A stretch of DNA of 64,000 nucleotides from Diploscapter coronatus (lineage: Eukaryota; Nematoda; Chromadorea; Rhabditida; Rhabditidae): assembly GCA_964036155.1 (NCBI GenBank), contig OZ038423.1, positions 49,243,249 through 49,307,248 of the forward strand, in the 5' to 3' direction. Below are positions 48,645-59,848 of this stretch, piece after piece; the stretch's first letter is position 1, and each line of letters opens with the position of its first letter. The notes under the pieces were generated by a model. The model did not search any database, was not told the DNA's origin, and saw nothing but the letters and a program-made list of their open reading frames with translations. The translations under genes and the position numbers were made by a program.

Positions 48645-49211
48645 GATAGCATAATAACGAGCCTGTTAGAACGTTAACCAACCCCTTAGAGATTTGTTTA
48701 TCAAGCGTTCATATTTTCGTCGCGATTTGAAGATGAATTGATGTCTAACTAAAGCCTGGTTGTCGTGTATTCCCGCCGATTATTTGCATTTTCTTCCCTG
48801 CCATGAGAAATTGAATAACCAATGCGCTTTGTAAAGTTAACAATAAGTTAGGGCATTAAGTGTGTGATAATCTCACTACACAGTAATTGCATATCTATCC
48901 TTAGATATCTCACCCCGATCTCTATAAATACCCTCAAACTGTTATTAATAAACGTTTTCGTGCTCATCAATACTCGTCAGTTCCTTACACACAGCACTCA
49001 CTCCTCTACAGCCTTCCGGGGTCAGACAGAACTCAACTCAATAGTTGCTGCGCAGATTGCTTTTCACGATTCATAAAATTCGATGATTATTGGACTCCTC
49101 TCAATGTTTAGACCAATAAACTAAGACGTTTAACACCAATGGTTAAACAATGTAATACCATTAGAATCACTTCAATTTTTCTTGAAAAACAAGAAAAATC
49201 TTGAAATTTAG

Positions 49212-49330
49212 CACGGATGTCAGCAGCAGCTAACAACTATCTGCTTCGACGATTCCCCACTCGGCGGCGAATTCGACGATCTCGGCCCGTGTCTCCCAAT
49301 CCTGTAACCGAACCTCTCACAGAAGCATAA
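49212..49330 (+). other. Possible alternative 3' exon of the second K+ channel gene
   Basis: After a TTTAG acceptor at 49211 comes a GC-rich, coding-like stretch. Joined to 48644's exon through the donor at 48640 (ACGTG|GTAAG) it would end the protein in TDVSSS. Joined directly to 48566 it would give an Arg-rich tail, (A)RMSAAANNYLLRR, that is open to a TAA. All three frames are open for some distance, so the choice cannot be made by eye. The composition differs clearly from the flanking AT-rich DNA. Confidence 0.35.
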
Positions 49331-49930
49331 AATTAATCTGTTCCATAATTAGGCAGTTTGAAAGAAGCGGTTGCATCGTAGCGTCTTTACAAGCGAAATA
49401 AAGCATGGTTTTATTAGGAAAGATTCATTCCCATACAATTTCGTATGCAACCACTTTTCCAGATTGCCCAAATTATTGGCTGTGAGTACATTTTTGACAT
49501 GAATTGAAAATGAAAAATATCGTATTTAATTTGGCAAAGAATGTACTTGCAATTTAACTTATTTCGTGTTTGTAAATATCATTTTGTTATGAGAAGTTGG
49601 ATATTTATGAATTTTCCTCCGAAGAAGTAAAAGTTTTGAATTCAATAGCGAAGAAACTTAAAGTTGAAGTCGAAATTTTACAAACGCGATAAGAATAATT
49701 TACTATTCTCTTGCATTTCAGAGATAATGTCAGTAGTAATTCAAAATTAAATTCTTATCAGGTACAATAGTTGAAATTTTCAATGGAAGTGGTAGTAATT
49801 AGCTTCAAGAGACTTGCAAACCATGTCGTAAAAATAAAACAAAGTGCTGAAAATCGTAATCTACCAAGAGACTATAAAAGGCTGTTCATCAAAGACCAAC
49901 CACCATTTGCACAAGAAACGGTTCCTGAAA

Positions 49931-51425
49931 ATGAGGTAATTATTAAATTTGTAAATAATAATCAGAATATCGCAGATCCATTCTCAGTGAAAATTAAAGT
50001 ATTTTCCTCTTTCTTTCGAAATTTATTCCTATCAATTAATATTTCAGGCTGTTCATAGTTTTCTGTGCTTTGTTCGGCCCAACTTTAGCGGCTTTAGGAT
50101 TAGACAGTTCTAAAGTAGGATACCATGATTTCAATAATAAAAAACTAATTATAGTACCAAACGAATCAGTCAATAAACTGCATGAAGAATCAAGGTTATC
50201 AATTTTATGCGTCTCGAGTCTATCATTCTTATGGAGCAGCCGATGATGAGGGTATTAAATACGTCAAATGGGCCATACAATGTACGACAAGACTGTTTGT
50301 AAACTGCATCACATCATGTGAAAAGACGTGTCAAATAACGAGAAAGATATCTCATCTACTTCAGTTCTAAACGGGCCGAAAATTTTCGGCTCAGCCCATC
50401 AGTTTGATTTGGTCCGGAGTTTTCAAAAGTACTTAAAAATCGCCAAAAATCGTGATATTGAAAGCCCAACTTCGGGCTCGGCCCGACCTGCAAAATACGG
50501 TCCGGACCGTTAGAATCCTGATCTGCCCTATCTTGTTTATGTCTCGTGTTATTATGCCATGCGGTTTACAAATTTTCCTATGGCAGATATTTTTGACTTT
50601 AATACAACATTTAGCCGGCTTCAAACGCGTCGACGCATTCTTCTTCCCATGTGCTCGCAATGGTTGTCCCACTCCGGCTAATCAGGTTCATAATTTGTTT
50701 TCGGATAAATTTTTCTGAGATACTCAAAACCTGAATAATCTCTCGAAATTTCTAATCTATTATGCAACAAATAATTTAAATATTATAATCTTCCTTTAGG
50801 TGCAAACTTGTTCGAGTGCGTTGAATGCAGCTGGAGTGGATTTGCACACTTTATGGGTTGATATTGAACCCCTGAGCTGGTCGACCAATCTCAACACCAA
50901 TCGAAATTTCATTATTGCTATTACTCAAAGTCTCGACGTATACATTTATTTATCTTTTAATTTATTAAAAAATAATCATTTCATCAGGCCGCTAGGATAA
51001 ATTGGGGAATCTATACGAATAGGGAATTTTGGAAGCAAATCGTCGGAGTCGACTGGGATTATTACAAGAACAAACCCCTGTGGTGGACAAGATTCAATTG
51101 GGCTGCGGTAGGTTTCGATAAAATTTTCAAGAATAAAGTTAATATTTGAATTTATCGTGATTCTCAAACTCGCGTTTCAATATCAATAAAGTAATAACTG
51201 ACTTGAAATGTCACAAAGTAAGAATCATTAAATAAATTTAACTCGAATTTTTCAGGATTTCACCACTAATTGGGAGAGTAAGTCGAAAATTCGAATTTTT
51301 AATTACAGATAATTGTTTGAAAATTAGACTTCGGTGGATGGACGAAACCCGAAATTCATCAGTATCAACAGGATATTACTGGCCCTTGTGGGTTTATCTT
51401 TGATCCTAACTATCTCATACTTTAA
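49931..51425 (+). CDS. GH25 lysozyme, complete
   Basis: This is a secreted family 25 lysozyme, acting on bacterial peptidoglycan in the gut or in defence. Exons: 49931-49935, 50048-50114, 50155-50281, 50615-50685, 50800-50937, 50988-51107, 51256-51277, 51328-51425, giving 215 residues. The first coding exon is only ATGAG; it was chosen because it joins in phase to the signal peptide LFIVFCALFGPTLAA. After cleavage comes LGLDSS with the first conserved Asp, then GYQFYASRVYHSYGAADDEG, FFFPCARNGCPTP, the catalytic-region WVDIEPLSWS, then IYTNREFWKQIVGVDWDYY, LWWTRFNW and GGWTKPEIHQYQ. It has the features expected of an active enzyme of this family. The intron 50282-50614 carries GC-rich palindromes. 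Confidence 0.92.
50365..50515. repeat. GC-rich palindromic repeat in lysozyme intron
   Basis: It contains CGGGCCGAAAATTTTCGGCT, then AAGCCCAACTTCGGGCTCGG and GGTCCGGACC: three close palindromes in otherwise AT-rich intron DNA. It may be a degenerate foldback element. Confidence 0.5.
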
Positions 51426-51705
51426 CTCATTAAACTGTTTATTTGTCTAACATTTGGTTAGAATTGCTAAAATAAATAATCTTTGAATTATATGCAGACA
51501 AACATAAAATTGCAATTATTTCAATTATTAGATATGTAGATATGAAAATTAAATTTCGAGATAATCTTCATTCTTCTCATTGTGAACATAAAATTTTGCC
51601 TGACAACTACGTGAAATAAAAATAGCCTGACCCGTATGATAACAAACTGCAAATTACAGTGCATATGTAAGGATAATTTAGTCCAGAGAACTACTAATTC
51701 TGCCA

Positions 51706-52024
51706 GATTCATTGGAAGTACTGCCGCCAATATTCATGTTATTCCTTGCTGATTGTTAGAGATCAAGTGGTCCCCTTTAAAAAACCCTGTAAGGAGGTCA
51801 AAACGACAATTTCAAATTGTAATTGTGATAAGTTGTACGAACTGGACATCTACATGACCAATCCATTCGGACAGTCATTCCACGTCTATTGCTGCCACAC
51901 TAGCGGAAGCAGGAAGCTAAAGTGCTCAGACAGCTATGGATCTGAATTATTCGACCTCGAAATTCAGCACAGACCACTTGACAATGATCTTCCTCAAGAG
52001 TTAGTTGATCAATTGCTTGCATGA
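51706..52024 (+). CDS. Cys-rich hypothetical protein, 3' exon
   Basis: An open frame of about 105 residues follows a CTGCCAG acceptor-like site and ends in TGA at 52024. It reads YCRQYSCYS, then CKEVKTTISNCNCDKL, then HVYCCHTSGSRKLKC and an acidic tail, ELVDQLLA. The cysteine spacing suggests a disulphide-bonded extracellular domain, but I recognise no family. The 5' end is unresolved: an exon at 51542-51612 would join in phase, but it gives no signal peptide. It lies 280 bp after the lysozyme stop, on the same strand. The minus-strand frame opposite (51900-52136) has no features. Confidence 0.45.
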
Positions 52025-52406
52025 GTAGATTATCATCTAGTCTGTAAATTATACTGTATCTTATACCAAATTTTAAAATTAATTTTAATGCTATTCTTTG
52101 GGGTAATTTAATAACATAAAAATAATTTTTTTTCATTTCAAATTTTATAATTTACTGTCGCTGTCAAGTAAAATTTTATTTTAAATATTTTCATACTGAG
52201 CTTTATCGTAACCCTTTCCTTCTTAATAACAGGCTATTTCTTCAAATACTTTGTCCATAAGGCGTAATTAATATTAAAATTTAACTCTATACTCATACTG
52301 TTTAATAAACACGTCTTCAAATCAATTTATGGATGAAATTATATACAAAGAACAAATACAATATCGACTCGTCGTTCATCGGGAGATGAGCTGATAGTCT
52401 GATCGA

Positions 52407-55400
52407 CTATCCACCGGTCTGATTAAGGATATCTTCAAGAGTCATTGTACATGGGGTCTCTTCTTCGAGAGGGATCAGCGACGGGTCGAAGGCCGCGGAA
52501 TCGTTCGTCGATTGGTCTTCTTCATATTGGTCCATATATCTGAAAAATCACGTTTAGAAATACTACCGACTTCTTTGCCACTGTTACGATCTAAAAATTA
52601 CATTTCGTATTTGCAAAATTCAACCATGAAGAACAAGTGAAAACTAGAGCAGAGAATCATTGCTATTATTGAAGTAAAAATACACTAATTTTATGCACGC
52701 TGACGAAAAATTCCATTTGGAAAATATGATACTTCAGGCAATTTCAACCTCACCGATTGAACGAAACGATGTCGTCCTCGTAATATCCGGATTCGGGATT
52801 TCCGCTGAAATCGCCTGACAAGGTGGCGCCTTCTGGATCGTTTCTCTTCGTGAACCGACGTTTTCTGAAAGATATAAATAGAAAAAAATGATCAAAAGTT
52901 ATCGAAGTAATAGAAATCTCAATTTTATCGCACTTTAGTAGCATTATTTCATGTTTTTCCTAACAATAAGATGAAGATTAAAAATTTCTAACGGGGCGAG
53001 ACGATTTAGCCATTCCCAAAATATCTCGATTTCGAATTCGATTTTCTTTTCGCCCTTAATCTCGACCGTTCATCATTACGATGTTTATGTTTACCCGTTA
53101 TATAGGATGGATTTAGTGGGCAGTAGTCTGACATCGTTGTGCTCGTGCGCCCTGACCGATGCATCGGCCATCACCTCACAAGGCCTCTTCAACTGCCTTT
53201 CCTGCACGGCCTCTTCCAGCGCTGTAGGGAATCGACGAACATACGGCTCCGTGTTGTGGCGGGAATTCTTGTGCGCCTCGAAGTGGAATCGCTCGAAGTC
53301 TTAAATTGAAAAATTTTAAAGTGAAAATTGCTTTTATGAGCCAGAGAAAGGGATGACGAGTTTTCATAGACGTTTCTTTCAAATATTATTCTCGCTTATT
53401 TCTAGCAATAATAAGTTCCGCTTCTTCGTCATTTAGTAGCTTCAGTAAAAATTACTCCAAGCGATAAGAGTTGCTCGTCATCTTTATATCAACTTGCAGA
53501 AAAATACAACTTGAAAATATTACCGTCATTCGCCATGTAAGACACGATTGCACAGCCGATCGGAGAACGATCTTGAGCTCTGAAAATAACCATCTTTTTC
53601 AAAAATGATATTTTGAAAATTTTAAACAAATCGAAAGTTGTGATAAATCCAAAAATTAAAAAAAGAAATTTATCTGTTTAAAAAATGACCTGTATCCCCT
53701 CCAGATTCGGCGGATGAACGATCCCAGAGGAATGCAAGAGTAGTTCGTTGAGGTATATTTGCTAATGATGTACTCGGCCTCTGCCTGGGTCTGCACTTTC
53801 TCGAAAGTTGCCGAGTAGAAATACGATTTGCACTTCGACGAACTTCGGTTCATGTTCCATTTCCCTGAAAGTGCTATTTTTAACGAAGAAGAATACTTCA
53901 TCAATTTTCCTTGCATTTTCTATTTTTATCAAGGTTTCAGGATAATATCTTGCAACATCAAGGTATAAAAGGAAATCATTTTAGCTCATAAATTAAAATA
54001 ACGACGATAATTAAAAATAAGTCAAATTTCCTACCAAATGAATCCACCGGAATGTTCTTGGACACGTACTCATTGGTGTGGTTGACGTAGAACGTGAAGA
54101 TGTCACCCGCTTCGATTTGATTTGTATCAATCACAGGAACGCAGTTGAGCAGTTGGGAAGGTTGGCTACAAGAAAGTCAGTAAATTAGCATAAATTTAAA
54201 AATGCACCCTTCACAAACATGGGAACTTAATGAAGTTTATAAATTTCTTATTTTGATCAGAACTAGAAAGTGAGATTATCTTATGAAATATCAGCCTTGC
54301 AGAAGGCAAATAATCCAACCTCAAGCCAAAAATGATAGAAGCATCGATTTGATGCGCGTTGTTGTGGAAGAAATTGTCCCCAGGAGGATTGGGCCATGCG
54401 AGCATTTTCTGACTGATGCAACCCATTTTGATGATGTCCTGCGGGTTGAAGTCGAACTCCTTCTGCGTCGAGTCTTCCCCTGCGTCGTTCGCTAGATGAT
54501 TATCGTCATCCGGCAAATCACCGTTTTCTGAAATCTAACTTATCAAATACCTTAGTCTGCATTTACTCTAAACGAGGGAAAATATCGAAGAGATGTCATT
54601 GTCGTCCTTATAGTCATTATTATTATCGACTTTGCAACTTCATATTTTTGTAGAATAAAGAAAACGAACCCTCTCCAGGTTGTCCAATGCTGAATTGCTT
54701 GAGCAACTCTACAGGAATTCCTTTCGGAATTTTGTTCTTCTTATTGATCTTCCTGCTTGTATCGTAGACCGTGTACTTCGAGGGCATTCGACGCAAATCC
54801 TCGCCATTTTCAGCTGTCCTCATTTTTGCCTCTGCCAGAATATCTGCAGGCGTTTTCGAGGCTCTTTCCTGAAATAATAAATTCAAAATCAATTTATTTC
54901 AAATACCGATGAAAGAAATGAGTTCGCAAAACTTCTTAGAAATAAATAAAATAGAAACTCAAAAATCGTGGAATTAAAATAGTTTATTCAAGATAGAAAA
55001 CGAAGCTTTCTTGCCTGTTGCACCTCCTCAATTGTAGAAGGGAATCGACGAATGTACGGCTCAGATTTGTGCTTCGCGTTTTTGTGTGCCTCGAAGTGGA
55101 ATTTCTCGAAATTAGGATTGGCCATGTACGAAACGATCGCCACGCCGAAGGGCTCTCTGTCTGTGACTCTAAAAATCTCCATTTGTAAAAAGTAAATCTA
55201 CAAAAAAAAGATTAGCCTCCAAAATGAATGAGTTATATAATTAGGATGTTTAAGGTTTTAGTTTAAAGCAAAATACCTGTATCCTCTCCAGATTCTTCGA
55301 ATGAACGACCCCATCGGAATGCAGGAGTAGTTGGTGGAAGAGTACTTAGAAATTACATACTCGGCCTCGGCCTGTGATGAACATTTCTCAAAGCTTGCCG

Positions 55401-58400
55401 AGTAGAAATAGGATTTGCATTTCGAACTGCTTTTCGACATGTTCCATTTTCCTGAAAGTTGAATGCTTTCTTAGCGAATTTCCAATTTTCCTGATTAAAT
55501 TTTCTAAAAGAATAGATTTTATCAAACCTTTATGATAATAACAAAATGACGTATGGAAACTGATAATGGTTTTGTGCATTTTTAAAGTTCATCCAGATTT
55601 TTTCACTTTAAAATGAGGCGATTTTGATATTAAAATTCGTAATTGTAAACAGAAAAAAATAACGACTAACCGAAACAATCAACCGGAATATCCTTCGAAA
55701 TGTTTCGATTCTCGTGTTTCACATAGAAAGTGAACACGTCGCCTGGCTGAATCAGATCGGGATCCACGAAAGGCACGCAGTCCAGAAGTTGGGGGGATTC
55801 TCTGGAAGAAGAAGATATTTATTGGGAAATTTTGTGGTTTTCAGAAATTTAATCAGAAATGAAATTTCTCTCCTCAGCACTTTTTACGGCAAGGTATTTA
55901 CATTTCTAGAATTATTGAATATCACAAACCTGAAAAATTCAACTCAAAAGATGGAAAATTAAACCGATTTCTCAAATAAATTAATTTTTTTTTAAAATTA
56001 ATTATTTTTCGAAATTCCCTACTTCAATCCGAAGACGACGTTCATATCGATGGTGTGCGCGTTGTTGTGGAAAGTTGTATCTCCAATCTTCGGGATTCGG
56101 GTCATGAGCCGCTCGCTCTCCTCCTTCGAGATGGTCCTTGTCCAGGACTGACTCGAAGTAGACGGGCTGTTCGTGTCGTCCAACTCCAGCATCGAGTAGT
56201 CGGATATCCCAGACATTGACAGCAGCAGCTTCGAATCCTCTACGCTCAACCCACCAGTAGACAAATCGAGTATTCCTGAAATCGTATACTAATTTGAAAG
56301 AACTGTAAAGATACAGATAAAATTAACGTCTTTCTTTGAAAGTAAGAAAAAGGAATGCGCGAATTTTAAATTTGGTTTATAACCTTCTTTTCTTGATGAA
56401 TTATTAGGCTTTGGAAATTTTAAAATAAAGTTTCACAAATATACCTCCAAGTTTAGAGGTTGTAGGCGTCGTTGGCAGGTAGTAATTGACGTACTTTGTG
56501 CCGCCTCTGCGAGTCCTGAAAAGAAGACCAAAAATCAGTTGAAAAATTTAATTTGATTGTTTATGAAGTTTCAAAAATCCAACTTACAAGTTATAGATAT
56601 TGGCCTTGGTGGGAAGCATCCTCGGGTCCTTGCAGGTGAGCGACTTGAAATTAGTCTCTGCCAAAATGCTCGAAGGCTTCTTCATTTGACGATCCTGAAA
56701 TAAAAGTCAATGTTGGTGTAAACTATAAGTTATCTCTAGGCTCATTAAATTAGTTCCTTGTAAAATTCACCAGGATTTAGGGATAGAGTATAGGGAAAAA
56801 AACTGATGAGTTTTATAGACGATAGTCATGATAAACCGATGAATTATACAATATTATAGAATTTAAGTTTTAAAAAATTTAGGCGCAATTCAAAGCTATT
56901 ATGTTGCTTATAAAAACTGATACCTGATGCGCCTCTTCCAGTGTGGTTGGGAATTTTCTGACATAAGGGGTGTTGTTCTTCTTTGAATTCTTGTGCGGCA
57001 CAAATTTGAACTGCTTGAAATCTGAAATTGAAAAATAATAAATTAGTAATAGAATGATGTTTTCAAATCTTTTATTCAAAAATAGACTTACTTTCCAAAG
57101 CTTGATAGCACACGATAGCATATCCAATTGGAGTTCTTCCGGGACCACTGAAAATCTCAATTAAAATTCAATAATCTGAGTAAATTCTTATCGAAAGGGC
57201 TCGAATAACAAGGATAAAATTTTATATTTTGGTAAGAGTCGACTTTCCGAAAAATGCAAATTTTCAATTGAATACCATCTTGTTCACACTGGCTTAATGC
57301 ACGAAAATCAGCGTTTTATTATTTGAAATTCCCCAAAATGAATTTGAGCTAATTCTTCTTCGATTGCTTTTAAGAAAATAAAAATAGTTACCTACCTGTA
57401 ACCTCTCCAGATCCTTCGAATGAACGAGCCGGGCGGGTCGCAAGCGTGATTCGTCGAGGCGTACTTTGTCATAAAATAGGACGCCTCTGCTTCGTTCGGG
57501 ATTCGGATGAAATTCGCGTCGTAGAAATAATTGTGCAGTCTGGAGCTCTTGTCACGCTGGTTCCATTTGTCTGAAAACTCATTCGATAAAATATGAATTT
57601 CGAAAGAATATTCCTAGAGAAAGTTAAAGGATACTTCGAAATGATAAGAAAAATAGTTTTGGCTTTCCAAAGTTTTGAATAAATCGTGGGCTCCAATCTT
57701 TCAAAAGGAAGACATTTGAAATTCAAAGTAAATGCATATTCAGCAATTCCCGAAGGATTACAATAAAAAGAAGCGGAAAACTCACTGAAATTATCGACGG
57801 TGATATTCTTGGACGCTTTTTCGCTGTTGTGTACGATGAAGTAGGTCAGTACATCTCCTGCCTTGATCTTATCCGTGTCGACGAGTGGTACGCAATCCAA
57901 TTTCTGAGGAGGTTCCCTGAAAAAAAACTATTTTCAGTGAAAAAATTATAAAAATGCATTTTAGAGCAAAATTATTAGAATTTCATAACGCTTTTATGAA
58001 AACCTATGAATATTTCCTTTAAAAAATTTTTACTTCATTCCAAAAATCATCAAATGATCGACGTGTCTTGCATCGTTGTAGAAGACGTTGTTTCCGGGCT
58101 GTACGAACCCCATCTTGGCCCTCTTGACGAATGGCTGTCCCTCCTCCGTTTCGTCCTCGTCAGCCGAGTTGAATGCCTCCACGTCGATCTGCCCCTGTTC
58201 GTCCCCATCTCCTGAGCCATTCACCAAATCCTCCCACTGATCGTCCTCCACGTGGCCGGATGAGGAATCGTATTCCGCTTTGCAATTCATTTCATGATTT
58301 CCTGAAATTGGATATATATATATATTTTTTTTTTAGTTGAACGATTATTTCGGTAACACCTTCCCTTTTGCTTTTCCAACAAAGGTGTAATATAAATTAT

Positions 58401-59052
58401 CGTAGAAACGTTGTGCTTGTTTCTCAAAAATCATTTATCTTCAAGATTTTTTTTTCAATCTTGATTTTCTTTACAATTTAACATTTTGAAGTCAAAAATT
58501 AAGAAGTGTGAAAAGATTATTTTGTTTGATAAAAAAAAAGTTGAATTCCTACCTTGAGAGTTATTGACGATGCTGTTGAGGAGTCGTTCCATTTCGGTCA
58601 TCGGCGGCTCTGCTGATGTTCCAGGATTTTGACTGTTGTTGAGTTGGACCAGTGCCGGTGTAGAAGTGCCGAATTTGATATCCACGTGGCCGTGTGGTTG
58701 CCCGAAAATTTCTTCGACATCAGGCCTGAAAAGAATCAATTCGTCAAAGTCAGATATTTCATGAACTCAGAAACTTTATTCTCTTTTCGTCCACGACTTT
58801 TCATATTTTCTTTCAATTCGTGGTATTTTCCAAAATTAAAAATAGAAATGCCTACTCGATCTTGACGATGCTTCTATCGAACTCCTCGGTGTTTTGGAAA
58901 GACGTTGTCTCGACAATTCTTCCGTGATTGAATGGAATGCCTTTCTGATTTCCCAGCATAACCGGCCATCCTCTCGAGGTCGATTCCGGATTTGGATCAT
59001 CGAAGACCCTGTCCCGATATAATCGACAAGTCGCCAACAAATATCGAGGCAT
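52407..59052 (-). CDS. Large protein with three tandem repeats, family not recognised
   Basis: I do not recognise the family. Twenty-one minus-strand exons join in phase: 59052-58856, 58725-58553, 58301-58034, 57916-57786, 57570-57396, 57147-57092, 57021-56924, 56694-56588, 56515-56445, 56275-56023, 55801-55671, 55451-55277, 55168-55015, 54868-54670, 54527-54320, 54165-54035, 53864-53690, 53579-53524, 53299-53095, 52864-52754, 52539-52407. The product is 1068 residues. After an acidic N-terminus come three repeats (about 175-425, 470-729 and 765-988). Each has a NDAR/NNAH...IFG start, CVP...D...AGD, SKNI-VD-F, KWN...SS...YFY, a Tyr/Cys-rich YASTN or STNYSC stretch, the near-invariant GSFIRRIWRGYR, a G-AIV-Y strand, then PYVRRFPT-LEEA. 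There is no signal peptide or membrane helix, so it is probably nuclear or cytoplasmic. One intron (after 55015) has a GC donor, supported by exact alignment with the other repeats. Confidence 0.85.
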
Positions 59053-59728
59053 TTTCGCCTAAATTTGGAATACCGACGATCGATAAAATGCGCCACTTTC
59101 GAGAAAAACGTGCGTATTATAAAAAGGGAAGAGAACTATCGACTCACACCAACCCTACTTGATGAATAATGCGAAAGGAGGAGGAAAATGAATAGCCACG
59201 ATTTTCTATTCACTCACTTTGCAAAATTCGTCAGTTTCAGTTTTCCCATTCATAAAGAAAAGTATCTTATAAAAATTTGTAAAAAATACTAGTGAAAATA
59301 TAAAAAATAGAAACACATGTAAAAATAAAAAGTGCTCAGTCGATATTTATTGTATTCATACTGCGTTTACAAGGTGTTCTCTATTTCGCTTGAATTCTAA
59401 TTCTATCATGTGAATGACAAAAATGAGTAATTCTGATATTCAAGAAATACTTTACCTCATCTTAGCGAGTATCAAATTTAATTCGAATACGATCAGGCAT
59501 TAAATCACAGAAGCACACAGAACTTAGGAGATTATGATAAGCATTTCTATAAATTAACATGATAAGCGCCACTAAATGGTCAAATTTTGAGTTTATGAAG
59601 AATCATATTTCTAAGTAAACCTATTAAAATATCATGAAGTGAGTTTAAATTTTTAACATATCCAAAATCATGCTTATTTTTTTTAGTTCTATTAGTTTTA
59701 TGAATATGATTAAATTTTTCCAACATAG
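59053..59728. other. Upstream region of the repeat-protein gene
   Basis: No gene is seen. This AT-rich stretch presumably contains the promoter of the minus-strand gene starting at 59052. No other lysozyme exons are found here that could belong to the fragment at 59729. Confidence 0.35.
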
Positions 59729-59848
59729 GATTTCTTATCTAACTGGGAGCCATTTGAAGGTTGGGAAATACCAGAAATACATCAAGTAAATCAAAACATA
59801 AAAGGACCTTGCGGTTTTCTGATCGATCAAAATTATTTGCAGCTTTAA
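59729..59848 (+). pseudogene. Solo C-terminal exon of a GH25 lysozyme
   Basis: Forty codons ending in TAA read DFLSNWEPFEGW, then EIPEIHQVNQNIKGPCGF and a final NYLQL. They match the last two exons of the lysozyme at 49931-51425 (DFTTNWE|NFGGW, KPEIHQY, GPCGF, NYLIL). Here the two exons are fused without the intron. An AG precedes it as an acceptor would. No upstream lysozyme exons are found within 600 bp, so it is most likely a broken or displaced copy, although a distant 5' part cannot be excluded. Confidence 0.75.

Noticed and set aside
49771..50058. 95-codon ORF at the start of the second lysozyme gene
   Set aside because: It is in the wrong frame for the lysozyme; the phase-consistent start is the ATGAG exon at 49931.
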